A stretch of 64,000 nucleotides of DNA from Jonesia denitrificans DSM 20603 (GTDB lineage: Bacteria; Actinomycetota; Actinomycetes; Actinomycetales; Cellulomonadaceae). Below the pieces are notes generated by a model. The model saw nothing but the letters and a program-made list of their open reading frames with translations, made no database searches and had not been told where the DNA came from. Both the position numbers and the translations under genes were made by a program. Shown piece after piece: positions 1 through 10,029 of this stretch; the first letter of the stretch is position 1, and every line of letters begins with the position of its first letter. The stretch spans positions 2,418,001 to 2,482,000 of the forward strand of contig NC_013174.1 in NCBI RefSeq assembly GCF_000024065.1, given 5' to 3'.

Positions 1-1515
1 GTGTTCGGCGGCTTTTCCGCAGAAGCACTTCGTTCTCGTATTGCCGATGCGCAAGCCACCGTGGTCATTACTGCTGACGGTGGGTTCCGGCGGGGTTCCG
101 CCTCCGCGTTAAAGCCTGCCGTTGATGAAGCGTTGAGTGGGCATGGGTCAAGCGTTGAGCATGTTCTTGTGGTGCGCCGCACTGGGCAGGACACAACCAT
201 GGTTGAGCACCGTGACCTGTGGTGGCACGATGCGTTGGCGGATGCTAACACGGCGCATGAGCCGGCATGGGTTGACGCGGAGCACCCGTTGTTCATTTTG
301 TATACCTCGGGGACAACGGGCGCACCCAAGGGTATTGTCCACACCACGGGTGGTTATCTCACCCAAACCGCGTTTACTCACCACCATGTGTTTGATCTCA
401 AACCAGAGCAGGACGTGTACTGGTGTACCGCTGATATTGGGTGGGTTACAGGTCATTCTTATGTTGTGTATGGTCCGCTGGTCAACGGGGCCACCCAGGT
501 GCTGTATGAAGGGACACCTGACACTCCTCACCAAGGTCGTTGGTGGGAGATCGTGGAAAAGTATGGGGTGTCAATCCTGTACACCGCCCCGACAGCGATT
601 CGAACATTCATGAAGTGGGGCGAAGACATTCCTTCGTCGTACAACCTGAGTTCCTTACGGGTGCTGGGATCTGTGGGGGAGTCGATTAACCCTGAAGCGT
701 GGATGTGGTACCGGCGGGTCATCGGCGGGGATCAGGCACCCATTGTGGACACGTGGTGGCAAACAGAAACCGGTGCCATCATGATTTCCCCGTTGCCGGG
801 GGTTACTGCCGCAAAGCCCGGTTCGGCACAAATCCCGTTGCCTGGGATCCGAGCTGATGTGGTCAACGACTTTGGGGAACCCGTGGGTCCTGGCGCCGGA
901 GGTTATTTGGTGCTGTCTGAACCGTGGCCTGCGATGTTGCGTGGCATTTGGGGTGACCGGCAACGTTTTGTTGACACGTACTGGTCCCGCTTTTCAGGCA
1001 TCTATTTCGCCGGTGATGGTGCAAAACGCGACGACGATGGTGACATCTGGTTGTTGGGTCGGGTCGATGACGTGATGAATATTTCTGGGCACCGGCTGTC
1101 CACAATGGAAATTGAGTCAGCGCTAGTGTCGCACCCCGACGTCGCGGAAGCGGCGGTTGTTGGCGCATCGGACGATACAACAGGGCAAGCTGTTGTTGCG
1201 TTCGTGATTTTGCGCGGGCACGCAACAGAACGCATTGGTGAACAAGGACATGAGGAGGTGGTGGCAGCGCTCCGGGCTCATGTGGCCAAGGAAATTGGAC
1301 CGATCGCAAAACCTCGGGACATTCTTGTGGTTCCGGAACTTCCCAAGACTCGCTCTGGGAAAATTATGCGTCGCCTACTGCGGGATGTGGCCGAGCACCG
1401 GGTGGTGGGAGACGCCACAACGCTGGCTGATTCCAGTGTGATGGACCTGATTTCAGCCAAACTCGCCATGCCGGGGTCACGTGCCCCCTCAACAACCAAG
1501 GAACGGTCACGTTAG
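1..1515 (+). CDS. acs: acetyl-CoA synthetase, N-terminus cut by window edge
   Basis: AMP-forming acetate:CoA ligase, which converts acetate, ATP and CoA to acetyl-CoA. The visible 504 residues enter at the conserved [10 protein letters not shown] segment, so roughly the first 140-150 residues of a usual ~650-residue enzyme lie left of the window. Adenylate-forming motifs are intact: [18 protein letters not shown] (P-loop-like), [32 protein letters not shown], and the C-terminal [11 protein letters not shown], in which Lys454 of this fragment is the catalytic lysine that is acetyl-regulated in the family. The frame is open to the first base, so the true start is outside. A strong terminator follows directly. 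Confidence 0.95.
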   Translation: MFGGFSAEALRSRIADAQATVVITADGGFRRGSASALKPAVDEALSGHGSSVEHVLVVRRTGQDTTMVEHRDLWWHDALADANTAHEPAWVDAEHPLFILYTSGTTGAPKGIVHTTGGYLTQTAFTHHHVFDLKPEQDVYWCTADIGWVTGHSYVVYGPLVNGATQVLYEGTPDTPHQGRWWEIVEKYGVSILYTAPTAIRTFMKWGEDIPSSYNLSSLRVLGSVGESINPEAWMWYRRVIGGDQAPIVDTWWQTETGAIMISPLPGVTAAKPGSAQIPLPGIRADVVNDFGEPVGPGAGGYLVLSEPWPAMLRGIWGDRQRFVDTYWSRFSGIYFAGDGAKRDDDGDIWLLGRVDDVMNISGHRLSTMEIESALVSHPDVAEAAVVGASDDTTGQAVVAFVILRGHATERIGEQGHEEVVAALRAHVAKEIGPIAKPRDILVVPELPKTRSGKIMRRLLRDVAEHRVVGDATTLADSSVMDLISAKLAMPGSRAPSTTKERSR

Positions 1516-1549
1516 AGTAAGGGGAAGGCCACAAGGCCTTCCCCTTACT
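1516..1549 (+). terminator. intrinsic terminator after acs
   Basis: A 15-bp perfect stem (1516-1530 with 1535-1549) closes on the 4-base loop ACAA directly after the acs stop codon. The distal arm ends in TT and is followed by TTGTG rather than a long T run. Confidence 0.75.
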
Positions 1550-1573
1550 TGTGACTCTCACCAGGAGACCTGC

Positions 1574-2452
1574 ATGTCAGACCACGAAAACACCACGTTC
1601 GCTCAACGCATCGACACCCTTTCTCACACGGCAAAGGAGTCAGAGGGGGACATCAAAGTCACTGCGTGGCGAGAACTGTGGCGGATCGTGCTGCCCTTAG
1701 AACGCTGGTTCTTCATTAAAGATGAGTCGGAGACGTTGTCCCCCATCTTCTTGAAAGACGGGGACAACGTCATTTTGCCGATCTTCACGGATGCGGCCCG
1801 TGCCACCCAGTTCGCTGACGACTTTGGTGGGCCTGACCGGGTCTATGCGTCGGCTCCAGGATCCATGCTGACCGCTGCTCGACAACTGACAAAGAACGGC
1901 GTAACTCTGTGCGTGTTTAACCCACAAAATGAACCGTTTGCGGTGAGCCCGGCAACGTTGGAGCAGCTCGCTGAAGGGTACATTTCTTCTGGTGAGGGTC
2001 AGATTGTTGGGGTTCAGGGCAACACACCGGAAAGCCAAATCGATGTGCTCGCTGATTTTGCGCGCAAGAACCCCGATGACATTAAAGCCCGGGGGGCGTT
2101 GTGGATCCACGCGCTTCTTTTGGACTCGTGGTACCTCGTGCCACGTGGTGAAGGCGAAGCCATGCAACCGTTTGCTGTCACTGGGCCAGACGGGCCCATC
2201 CTCATGGCGTTTACGGAGGCGAAGCGGGCCGCGGAGTATGCAACACTGCGCGGGCTCGGAGACCTTGATGCGGTCATCGCGATGACTCCCACAGAGATTG
2301 TTGAGGTGTTCACCCGGGACAGTTCAGTGGTCACTGCCGTCCATATTGACCCGCAACATGGTTCGTTCTTCACCCAGGTTGATCAGCTTCCGCAGATGCT
2401 CAAGATCGCCAATGATGTGGCTGCGAATCAACCTGACGCTGAGGGCGTGTAG
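1574..2452 (+). CDS. SseB-like protein with duplicated domain
   Basis: Soluble 292-residue protein. The ATG at 1574 follows an AGGAGA ribosome site at 1563. Two related segments are visible: WRIVLPLERWFFI followed by ILPIFTDAARATQFAD in the first half, and LWIHALLLDSWYLV followed by ILMAFTEAKRAAEYA in the second. This pattern (a Trp/hydrophobic strand, a LP-F-T strand and an A-E-A helix) resembles the SseB N-terminal domain, a family with no firmly established biochemical role. The internal duplication is seen directly; the family name is inferred. It has its own space downstream of the acs terminator and ends 3 bp before the convergent chemotaxis gene. Confidence 0.6.
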   Translation: MSDHENTTFAQRIDTLSHTAKESEGDIKVTAWRELWRIVLPLERWFFIKDESETLSPIFLKDGDNVILPIFTDAARATQFADDFGGPDRVYASAPGSMLTAARQLTKNGVTLCVFNPQNEPFAVSPATLEQLAEGYISSGEGQIVGVQGNTPESQIDVLADFARKNPDDIKARGALWIHALLLDSWYLVPRGEGEAMQPFAVTGPDGPILMAFTEAKRAAEYATLRGLGDLDAVIAMTPTEIVEVFTRDSSVVTAVHIDPQHGSFFTQVDQLPQMLKIANDVAANQPDAEGV

Positions 2453-2455
2453 TGC

Positions 2456-3379
2456 CTATTCGAGTTCGGTGAGGAATCGGCGCACTTCAGCGTTGAGGGT
2501 GTGGGTGGAGGACATCAGTGATGTGTCCGCACCAGCGACTTTGTGTTCGAGTTGACGCGCGTCGGTGTCGATGCGGTCAATGGTTGCGTCAAGGTCGGTC
2601 AGTGCCCCGGCAACGGATGTGATTTGTTCGCGTGATTCAGTGAGGCGTTCCTCGATACCGTGGGACGCCTTACTTGTTTGGTCCGCGAGTTTACGGATTT
2701 CGTCAGCCACAACAGCGAACCCTGCGCCTTGTTCTCCCACACGTTTGGATTCAATGGTGGCGTTGAGGGCGAGTAGTCGTGTTTGTTTTGCGATTTGTTG
2801 GATGAGGGAGTTGATGTCACGCATGGCCTCGGAGTGTTGTGTGAGGTTGTCTGCTTGCGCTGCGGTGGCGCCAATGCGTTCGGCAACGTCACGGGTGTCT
2901 TGTGAGAGGTGGGAAGACACGGTTTGAAGTTCATTGGCCACGGTGGACAGGTTCTCCGCGTGGGTGAGGACTTCTTGTTCAAAGTGGGCTGCGAGCGCGG
3001 TGCGTGCGTGGGTTGATGCGGTGAGTTGGGTGTGAGCGTCGGCCAGTTCACGGGTGGTGGTGTCGACTCGGGTGGCTTGTCGGGCGAATGCTCCGCGCAT
3101 TCCGGTGTGGAGGAAGCGGCGTTCGAAGCGGTTGCTCATGGCTGCTGCGAGTGCGCCGTCTGATTCGCGAAGGTAGACATCGACCATGTCGAGGAAGTGG
3201 TTGAACTGGGCGCGGAGGGTGTCTGCGTTGGGTAGGGTGGCGGCGTTGGGGGTGGTGTTCCAGCGTTGTTCGAGGTCGCCGTCGTTGAGGTGGTGGGTGA
3301 CTCGGTTGATTTCGGCGAAGAGTTCTCGGTAGGCGGCGAGTTCGACGCGTTCGCTTGTGGTGAGTTGGTTGCGTGTCAT
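2456..3379 (-). CDS. soluble methyl-accepting chemotaxis-type signalling protein
   Basis: Cytoplasmic chemoreceptor signalling protein of 307 residues that should contact CheA/CheW. It has no membrane segment. Helical N-terminal residues 1-130 lead to a coiled coil whose tip at about residues 195-232 reads [33 protein letters not shown], the canonical MCP hairpin. The ATG at 3379 overlaps the stop of the upstream PAS gene as ATGA, so the two are translationally coupled. The start at 3379 is preferred over one 33 bases further upstream because of this overlap. Input is probably supplied by the PAS protein; together they look like an aerotaxis receptor split into two polypeptides. Confidence 0.8.
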   Translation of the reverse strand: MTRNQLTTSERVELAAYRELFAEINRVTHHLNDGDLEQRWNTTPNAATLPNADTLRAQFNHFLDMVDVYLRESDGALAAAMSNRFERRFLHTGMRGAFARQATRVDTTTRELADAHTQLTASTHARTALAAHFEQEVLTHAENLSTVANELQTVSSHLSQDTRDVAERIGATAAQADNLTQHSEAMRDINSLIQQIAKQTRLLALNATIESKRVGEQGAGFAVVADEIRKLADQTSKASHGIEERLTESREQITSVAGALTDLDATIDRIDTDARQLEHKVAGADTSLMSSTHTLNAEVRRFLTELE

Positions 3380-3909
3380 GGGGTGTCTCCGTGCGTGAGG
3401 GACCAGACCCATTGGCTGTAGGTGTGGCCGGTGCGCTCGAGGGTGGTGGTGAGGACGTCGAGTGATGCGTGGGCGCGGGCTCGACCGGTGAGTCCGTGTT
3501 CGGCGTTTTTCATGGCGTTGTAGACCTGTTCGACGCGTGTGATGGCGTCGCGGGTGACGGCCCGGCGGGAGGAGTGGTAGCCGATATGGGTGCCGCGGGT
3601 GTCGTAGCTGGGGGTGACGTAGGCATACACCCAGTAGTAGTCACCGGTGGTTGCTCGGTTTTTCACGTATGCGAAGATTTCTTGGCCGGCTTGGATGGTG
3701 TCCCACATGTATTGGTAGACCCCGGCGGGCATGTCGGGGTGGCGGATGATGTTGTGGGGTTGTCCGAGTGCGGTGTCTTCGGTGAGGTCGGAGATGGTGA
3801 GAAAGACGTCGTTGGCGTAGGTGATGCGTCCTTGGAGGTCTGTTTTGGACACGATGATGTCGTTGGGTGCGAGGACACGTTCGGCGCTTTGGCCTCGGGT
3901 GTCGGTCAT
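3376..3909 (-). CDS. Aer-type PAS domain protein
   Basis: 177 residues dominated by one PAS domain (about 18-125). It closely follows the aerotaxis receptor Aer: [14 protein letters not shown], then the diagnostic [19 protein letters not shown], then a region with [15 protein letters not shown]. In Aer this domain binds FAD and reports redox state. No transmembrane or signalling helix follows; the remaining ~50 residues are helical. The start follows GGAG on the minus strand. It is the first gene of a two-gene operon with the soluble MCP. FAD binding is inferred from the Aer family, not shown. Confidence 0.8.
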   Translation of the reverse strand: MTDTRGQSAERVLAPNDIIVSKTDLQGRITYANDVFLTISDLTEDTALGQPHNIIRHPDMPAGVYQYMWDTIQAGQEIFAYVKNRATTGDYYWVYAYVTPSYDTRGTHIGYHSSRRAVTRDAITRVEQVYNAMKNAEHGLTGRARAHASLDVLTTTLERTGHTYSQWVWSLTHGDTP

Positions 3910-4050
3910 GGTGGGGCTCCTTCGTGGTACTGCCCCTTCTATTCGGCAATGTGTCAGAAAGGTTGATTGTTTCGGGGAAGTTCACTCGTTCGCAGGGTGA
4001 ACCGTGGTGTCTGTACTGCTGGTGATGGCAGTGTGTGATGGGATAGGACT

Positions 4051-4995
4051 ATGACCACGGTGCTCCTTACTTCCACGTCAGGTCCGCTCAGTGACGATGC
4101 GGCGCGGAGCGTGCGCGAGTTGGTTGCTCTGGAAACTGAACGGTTGGGTGTGCCACCGTTGTCAGAGCAACCGCTATTGAATTTACGGGATCCTCGGGCT
4201 CGGGTTGTGCACATTATGGACACCCAGGGGGGCGATGTGACGGGGTACGCGCAGCTTGATGTGTCGCGTGAGGGTGGGTCGTTGGAGTTGACCGCTCGAT
4301 GCGCGGACCGCACCCAGTGTGTGGGCGCGTTACTCAATGAGGCGGAGTTGATTGCCCAGGATCATGATGTGGTAGTCAGGCCGTGGGTTCATGGTGATGA
4401 TCCTGATGTGACCCGGGTGCTGGCTCAGCGTGGTTATGTTCCAGCGCGCACGTTGTTGGTGCTGTCTCGTGACTTGTCGTTGGCGGACACCCAAGCCCTG
4501 GCCACACCGGTTGTTCCGGAGGGGTTTGTTTGTCGGAGGTTTGATCCTATCTCGGATGCAGACTCGCTTCTGGCAGCGAACTCCGATGCATTTTCGTGGC
4601 ACCCTGAGCAGGGGCGCCTCACCCACCATGACTTGTCGATGCGCATGAAGGAACCGTGGTTCACTCCTGACCACCTTCATGTGGTGACCCCGGTTTCCGA
4701 GAGTGCTCGGATCGTTGGTTTTGTGTGGTTGAAAGCAGAACCTCACTCACGCAGCATCGAACTGTATGTGTTGGGGGTTACTGAGGCTGCCCAGGGTCAG
4801 GGGGTGGGGCGTTTCCTCACGGAGTTAGCAACGGTGACTGCCCTCAATCAGGGTTACCCACGTCTTCACCTTTATGTGGAAGCGGACAACACCCGTGCCT
4901 TAGCGCTGTACACCCAGCACGGGTTCGCTCCGATGGAACGGCACGTGAACTTTACGCAACCCACCGGTGAACTTGGGCACGAACCACCTAGTTAA
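4051..4995 (+). CDS. mshD: mycothiol synthase (acetyltransferase MshD)
   Basis: Final step of mycothiol biosynthesis: acetyl transfer from acetyl-CoA to the cysteinyl amine of Cys-GlcN-Ins. At 314 residues it has the expected length of two fused GNAT domains. The C-terminal, active one shows the acetyl-CoA loop QGQGVGRFL at about residue 248 and LYVEADNTRALALYTQHGF after it; the N-terminal half contains VTGYAQLD. The gene is divergent from the PAS/MCP pair, with 141 bp between them for two promoters, and lies 15 bp upstream of ppk. Mycothiol is restricted to Actinobacteria, so this gene also supports the taxonomic placement. Confidence 0.9.
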   Translation: MTTVLLTSTSGPLSDDAARSVRELVALETERLGVPPLSEQPLLNLRDPRARVVHIMDTQGGDVTGYAQLDVSREGGSLELTARCADRTQCVGALLNEAELIAQDHDVVVRPWVHGDDPDVTRVLAQRGYVPARTLLVLSRDLSLADTQALATPVVPEGFVCRRFDPISDADSLLAANSDAFSWHPEQGRLTHHDLSMRMKEPWFTPDHLHVVTPVSESARIVGFVWLKAEPHSRSIELYVLGVTEAAQGQGVGRFLTELATVTALNQGYPRLHLYVEADNTRALALYTQHGFAPMERHVNFTQPTGELGHEPPS

Positions 4996-5010
4996 TGGCA
5001 CCATGGTGTC

Positions 5011-7311
5011 ATGACTGAACGCGATGACCGTGGGCCACAACTCGACACCGAACTGCCTGGCATTGAGGATCTCGAAACCGATCTTGACGCGGCCATTGCA
5101 GAGCACATCGCTGAGGAGCCTGAGGCGAACCTCCCACCAGCCGAACCTGCACCGTTGCCTGAGGGCCGGTTTGTCGACCGTGAGTTGTCGTGGCTTGCCT
5201 TTAACCAACGTGTTCTCGAACTCGCAGAAGATCCGGGGGTCCCACTCTTGGAGCGGGTGCGATTCGCCGCGATTTTCGCGTCAAACCTTGACGAATATTT
5301 CATGGTGCGGGTTGCTGGGTTAAAACGACGCATCGCCACGGGTCTTGCCGTCACCTCTGCTTCTGGCCTCACCCCCAGGCAAACCCTTGATGCGATTTCT
5401 ACTCGCGCCACTAAACTGATGCAACGACACGCCAACGTGTTCCACAATGATTTACAACCGGCGCTGGCGGATGAAGGGATCACTCTGGTCACGTGGGATG
5501 ACCTGTCCTCGCAGGAACAAGATCGGTTGCATAAGTTCTTCCGGAAACAGATCTTCCCGGTCCTTACTCCCCTTGCCGTGGACCCGGCCCACCCGTTCCC
5601 CTACATTTCTGGGTTGTCGCTCAACCTGGCGGTGTTGCTGCGAAACCCCACCACCGATAAGGAACACTTCGCGCGGGTGAAAGTTCCGCCGCTGTTGCCA
5701 CGCTTCATTGCTGTGGATGCCAAGGGGCGTCCGTCCGCACCGGACACTCACACGGTGGATCCCACCTCGTTTGTTCCGCTTGAGGACATCATTGCCCACC
5801 ACCTGCATTACTTGTTCCCTGGCATGGAGGTGGTGGAGTATCACACGTTCCGCGTGACCCGTAACGAGGACGTTGAAGTCGAAGAAGACGACGCCGAAAA
5901 CCTGTTGAAGGCCATGGAGAAGGAACTCCTGCGCCGCAGGTTTGGTCCTCCAGTGCGCCTTGAGGTTGCGAAGGGAATCACCGGCCGTATCCGTGATCTT
6001 TTGGTACGTGAGCTACGCATCACCCACGACGAGGTGTACACGTTGCAGGCGCCACTTGATCTGACTGGGTTGAATCTCATTGCTGACCTCGACCGGGCTG
6101 ACCTTCATTACCCCGCGTTTGTGCCTACAACCTCCCGGCAACTCGCAGACGTGGAGTCTGCGACACCCTCCGATATTTTTGGGGCAATCCGCCGCAGTGA
6201 CGTGCTCTTGCACCACCCGTACGACTCGTTTTCCACGTCAGTGCAAACCTTCCTGGAACAAGCAGCTGCGGACCCTCATGTTCTTGCGATCAAGCAAACC
6301 CTGTACCGCACCTCTGGGGACTCCCCTATTGTTGATGCGCTCATTGACGCCGCAGAAGCGGGAAAACAAGTGTTGGCGCTCGTGGAAATTAAGGCGCGCT
6401 TTGATGAACAAAACAATATTTCCTGGGCCCGCAAACTTGAGCGTGCTGGGGTCCATGTGGTCTACGGGATTGTCGGCCTCAAAACACACTGCAAACTCTC
6501 TCTTGTGGTTCGCCAAGAAGCAGATGGGCTTCGCCGTTACTGCCATGTCGGCACAGGGAACTACAACCCCAAGACTGCCCGCCTGTACACCGACCTGGGG
6601 CTCCTCACCTGTGACCCTGACGTGGGTCAGGACTTGACCCGGTTGTTTAACCAACTGTCTGGCTACGCCCCACAGTCCAAGTTCCACCGCCTCCTGGTAG
6701 CCCCCCGTACGGTGCGCACTGGGCTGATTGCGCGCATCGACCGGGAAACACAGGCAGCACAGCAGGGTTTGCCAGCCTGGATCAAAATCAAGGTCAACTC
6801 CATTGTTGATGAACAGACCATTGACGCGTTGTACCGTGCCTCCCAGGCAGGGGTGAGCGTGGACTTGGTGGTGCGCGGTATTTGCGCATTGCGGCCGGGA
6901 GTACCTGGACTCTCAGAGAATATTCGGGTTCGCTCTATTTTGGGACGCTTCCTCGAGCATGCCCGCATCTATGCGTTTGCGAATTCCCTTGGCGCGGACC
7001 CAAACACCCCTGTCCTCCCTGGATCAGCGGGAATCCCCGGGCTACCTGACGTATTCATTGGGTCTGCTGACCTCATGCACCGCAATCTGATCCGCCGGGT
7101 TGAGGCATTGGTCTCCATCACACACGAACGGCACGTCAACGGACTGATCACCCTCATTGACCGATCCATGTCCGATGAGGTTTCCACGTGGCATCTGGAA
7201 CCCGACGACACATGGACTCGACGCCACCGCGGCAACAACGACATCCCACTGTCTGATATCCAACAAGAACTGATCACCCGGCAACGGCAACGACTCACCC
7301 TCGGACATTAA
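5011..7311 (+). CDS. ppk: polyphosphate kinase 1
   Basis: Reversible synthesis of inorganic polyphosphate from ATP. The 766 residues follow the PPK1 plan after an acidic N-terminal extension of ~55 residues: the N domain begins at [19 protein letters not shown], followed by [14 protein letters not shown]. The phosphorylated histidine is His512 in [10 protein letters not shown], and the second essential histidine is His690 in [11 protein letters not shown] (E. coli His435 and His592). [15 protein letters not shown] and GLKTHCK are also present. It lies 15 bp after mshD and 3 bp before mutT1, as in many actinobacteria where ppk and mutT1 are paired. Confidence 0.95.
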   Translation: MTERDDRGPQLDTELPGIEDLETDLDAAIAEHIAEEPEANLPPAEPAPLPEGRFVDRELSWLAFNQRVLELAEDPGVPLLERVRFAAIFASNLDEYFMVRVAGLKRRIATGLAVTSASGLTPRQTLDAISTRATKLMQRHANVFHNDLQPALADEGITLVTWDDLSSQEQDRLHKFFRKQIFPVLTPLAVDPAHPFPYISGLSLNLAVLLRNPTTDKEHFARVKVPPLLPRFIAVDAKGRPSAPDTHTVDPTSFVPLEDIIAHHLHYLFPGMEVVEYHTFRVTRNEDVEVEEDDAENLLKAMEKELLRRRFGPPVRLEVAKGITGRIRDLLVRELRITHDEVYTLQAPLDLTGLNLIADLDRADLHYPAFVPTTSRQLADVESATPSDIFGAIRRSDVLLHHPYDSFSTSVQTFLEQAAADPHVLAIKQTLYRTSGDSPIVDALIDAAEAGKQVLALVEIKARFDEQNNISWARKLERAGVHVVYGIVGLKTHCKLSLVVRQEADGLRRYCHVGTGNYNPKTARLYTDLGLLTCDPDVGQDLTRLFNQLSGYAPQSKFHRLLVAPRTVRTGLIARIDRETQAAQQGLPAWIKIKVNSIVDEQTIDALYRASQAGVSVDLVVRGICALRPGVPGLSENIRVRSILGRFLEHARIYAFANSLGADPNTPVLPGSAGIPGLPDVFIGSADLMHRNLIRRVEALVSITHERHVNGLITLIDRSMSDEVSTWHLEPDDTWTRRHRGNNDIPLSDIQQELITRQRQRLTLGH

Positions 7312-7314
7312 CTC

Positions 7315-8385
7315 GTGGCATCACATCATTCACCCGCAGCACCTGCCGGGAAAGTCAGCGGTGGGCGCATCCATGGCGCTCTTGGCGTGGCTGCTGAACC
7401 GAAAACGACCGCACCAGTCATTGAGTGTGCTGGAGCCTTGGTGTGGCGCATCAAAGACGAAGATCTTCAGGTTCTACTGATTCACCGTCCCCGATACAAC
7501 GACTGGTCATGGCCCAAAGGCAAACGCGACCCCGGCGAAGCTCTACCGTGCACCGCGGTACGGGAGGTAAAAGAAGAAACCGGAAAAGACATCATCTTGG
7601 GGATTCCGCTGCCTGGTTTGCAGTACATCACCCCTGAAGGTGACCTCAAACGGGTCCATTACTGGGCGGCCCACACCACAAAAAAATCACACGGTGCGCT
7701 GGCTGCCCGTGCCCCCATCGGCGAGGTCAACCCTGATGAAGTGGATGACACGCAGTGGATGTCAGTCAAGGACGCCGCGAAAGCATTGACCCGCGCCGCG
7801 GACCGGGCCCCCTTAGACGCCCTGATTCATGCCCACACCGAAGGGCGCCTCGATTCTCACGTGGTCGCCATTGCACGGCACGGCAAAGCCGTGTCCCGCG
7901 CATCGTGGGGTGGGAAAGAAGGAGACCGACCGTTAACACCACTGGGGCAAGGACAGTCATGGGCTCTTGTTCCCGTGTTGTCGGCTTTTGGTGTGATCAG
8001 TGTGGTGACCAGCAGGTGGGCTCGATGCGCCCAAACAATGCGCCCCTACGAGCAGGCAGCCCGCGTGCACGCGAAGGAGCTTGACACTCTCACTGAAGCG
8101 AGCCACGAGCGTGACCCTGACCTGGTGGTGCGGGCCATGACGGAAATCATCACGGACAACCGGCCCACGGTGCTGTGCTCTCACCGACCGGTGCTCCCCA
8201 CGGTGTTTGCTGCCATGAAGAAAGCTTCTGCCACAAAGGGCATTGGCAACGCATTCCCGGAGTCTGACCCCTACCTCACCACTGGTGAGGTCCTCATCGC
8301 CCATGTGGTCCCCCGTGTGGATGGGAAAGGAAAAATGGGGGGCACCATCGTGGGAGTGGAGCGGGTAAGACCAGAGGTGATGTAG
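7315..8385 (+). CDS. mutT1: MutT1-type Nudix hydrolase with C-terminal histidine phosphatase domain
   Basis: Two-domain nucleotide-pool sanitiser as in mycobacterial MutT1, which acts on 8-oxo-dGTP/8-oxo-GTP and on diadenosine polyphosphates. The N-terminal Nudix box spans about residues 69-91 (GKRDPGEAL, then AVREVKEETGKD), with all catalytic Gly/Arg/Glu positions present. The C-terminal domain (about 180-356) opens with the phosphohistidine signature ARHGKA (Arg188-His189) and contains CSHRPVLP. The GTG start is 3 bp after the ppk stop, indicating one operon. The gene ends 12 bp before the convergent pit gene. Confidence 0.9.
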   Translation: MASHHSPAAPAGKVSGGRIHGALGVAAEPKTTAPVIECAGALVWRIKDEDLQVLLIHRPRYNDWSWPKGKRDPGEALPCTAVREVKEETGKDIILGIPLPGLQYITPEGDLKRVHYWAAHTTKKSHGALAARAPIGEVNPDEVDDTQWMSVKDAAKALTRAADRAPLDALIHAHTEGRLDSHVVAIARHGKAVSRASWGGKEGDRPLTPLGQGQSWALVPVLSAFGVISVVTSRWARCAQTMRPYEQAARVHAKELDTLTEASHERDPDLVVRAMTEIITDNRPTVLCSHRPVLPTVFAAMKKASATKGIGNAFPESDPYLTTGEVLIAHVVPRVDGKGKMGGTIVGVERVRPEVM

Positions 8386-8397
8386 TACGTCCGCGAA

Positions 8398-9403
8398 TCA
8401 GCCGAAGACCGCGTGGAATATCAGGTAGAACACCGAGGCGACCGCGGCAGCTGCTGGCAGGGTGAGCACCCAGGCCACCGCGATGGACTTGGCAACGCCC
8501 CACCGCACTGCTGACAGGCGTCGGGTTGCCCCAACCCCCATGATGGCGGTGGTGATGGTGTGGGTGGTGGACACTGGTGCGTGCAGAACAAACGCGTTGA
8601 AGTACAGCACCACAGCAGACACTGATTCGGCCACGAACCCGCGGGCGGGGTCAAGTTCGATGATGCGACGGCCTAGGGTTCGCATAATGCGCCACCCACC
8701 TGAGTAGGTGCCCAACGAGATTGCGGTTGCTGCGGCGAGCTTCACCCACAGAGGGATACCTTCGTCTGCGCTGGCCCACCCCACAGTTAACAGCGCCATG
8801 TAGATCACACCCATTGTTTTTTGGGCGTCTTGGAGTCCGTGGCCCAGCGCCATAGCCGCTGCCGAGGCGGTTTGCGCAAGCCGGAACCGGCGTGTTGTTT
8901 TTGATGGGGCGGCACGCCGGAAAATCCACATGACCCCCACCATGACGAAGAACGCGAGGGTGAACCCGATCAGGGGGGACAAGAACATCGGCAACACAAC
9001 TTTGTCGATGACAGCGTCCCAGTGCACACCGGCGGATGCGGCGACACCTGCACCCACGAGCCCACCGATGAGTGCGTGTGTTGATGAGGATGGGAGCCCA
9101 AACCACCAGGTGATGAGGTTCCAGGTGATCGCCCCGATCAGCCCAGCCATGATGACCAAAAGTGCCAGGTGGTTGTCGGATCCTTGGAGGTCAACGATTT
9201 CGTTGGCGATTGTTTCAGCAACTTCAGTTCCGAGCAGCGCCCCCACAAAGTTCATGACTGCTGCCATGATGAGTGCTGCCCGGGGGGGTGAGTGCCCGGG
9301 TGGACACGGACGTCGCAATGGCGTTCGCGGCGTCATGGAAACCATTGGTGTAGTCGAAACTCAACGCGAGCACGACTACGAGGACGACAAGAGCGAACTC
9401 CAC
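8398..9403 (-). pseudogene. pit: PiT-family low-affinity phosphate transporter, frameshifted
   Basis: Inorganic phosphate:cation symporter. The coding frame starts at GTG 9403, 6 bp after the upstream DUF47 stop, and reads the classical PiT N-terminus (FALVVLVVVLALSFDYTNGF, then HDAANAIATSVSTRALTP). It then leaves frame in a run of seven C (plus-strand G 9282-9288). One C fewer restores CTC ACC CCC CGG GCA GCA CTC ATC ATG and joins cleanly to RAALIMAAVMNFVGALLGTE, which runs on to the stop at 8398. The rest has the usual membrane segments and the second repeat (VSTTHTITTAIMGVGATRRL). Possible causes are sequencing error, a recent null mutation or phase variation. Confidence 0.85.
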
Positions 9404-9408
9404 GTGAC

Positions 9409-10029
9409 TCAGGACTCCTTGAGCGCGATGGTCTCCACCATGTTCGCGACTTTTTCAAACGCGTCTGCGGCGGTTTCGAGTGTTTCGACGACCTCTTTGA
9501 TTTTCATCAGTTGGATGGGGTCTTGGACTTCGTCGAACATTTGCGCCAGGAGTTTGCGGTGGGCTTTGTCTGCCTGGTTTTCGAGGCGGTTAATCTCCAC
9601 CCAGTACTCTGACAGGTCGTTCATTTGCCGCAAATGTGGCATCGCTTCGGCGGTGAGTTCAGAACAACGTTGCAACACCGAAACCTGGTCAGAAACTTTA
9701 CGCGGGATCTCTTCGAGTTTGTACAACACGATGAGGTCAGCCGCTTCTTCCATGTGGTCCATGCAGTCATCAAGCGCTGAAGCCAGACCAGCAATGTCAT
9801 CACGGTCAAGGGGGGTAACGAACGTGGAGTTCAGTTGCCGCATGATGGTGTGCGTGACGTCATCGGCGGCGTTTTCAGCTTCGCTGATTTTTTTGCCGAT
9901 CGCTTTGCGGTCGGCCTTGGATGCTCCGAGGATTTCGCCGAGGAGTTGAGAACCGACCACAAGGTGGCTGGCGAGCTCGGCAAGAAGATCGAAGAAGGAT
10001 GTATCGCGCGGTGTGATGCGCAGGCGCAC
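9409..10029 (-). CDS. DUF47 PhoU-like Pit accessory protein
   Basis: 206 residues, all helical, of the PhoU-like DUF47 family that is regularly encoded beside PiT phosphate transporters and thought to modulate them. Recognisable parts are FDLLAELASHLVVGSQLL at the N-terminus, EAENAADDVTH, and a PhoU-type acidic metal-binding-like motif (DRDDIAGLASALDDCMDHME). The start is GTG at 10029. Only 5 bp separate its stop from the GTG of pit, so they form one minus-strand operon, probably phosphate-controlled. A 520-bp leader/intergenic stretch with structured RNA potential lies upstream. Confidence 0.85.
   Translation of the reverse strand: MRLRITPRDTSFFDLLAELASHLVVGSQLLGEILGASKADRKAIGKKISEAENAADDVTHTIMRQLNSTFVTPLDRDDIAGLASALDDCMDHMEEAADLIVLYKLEEIPRKVSDQVSVLQRCSELTAEAMPHLRQMNDLSEYWVEINRLENQADKAHRKLLAQMFDEVQDPIQLMKIKEVVETLETAADAFEKVANMVETIALKES

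Noticed and set aside
9292-9949. Long plus-strand open frames opposite the DUF47 and pit genes (one begins at 8930 and runs to 9949)
   Set aside because: They are the reverse frames of clearly conserved DUF47/PiT coding DNA, have Ser/Thr/Arg-biased composition and no ribosome sites.
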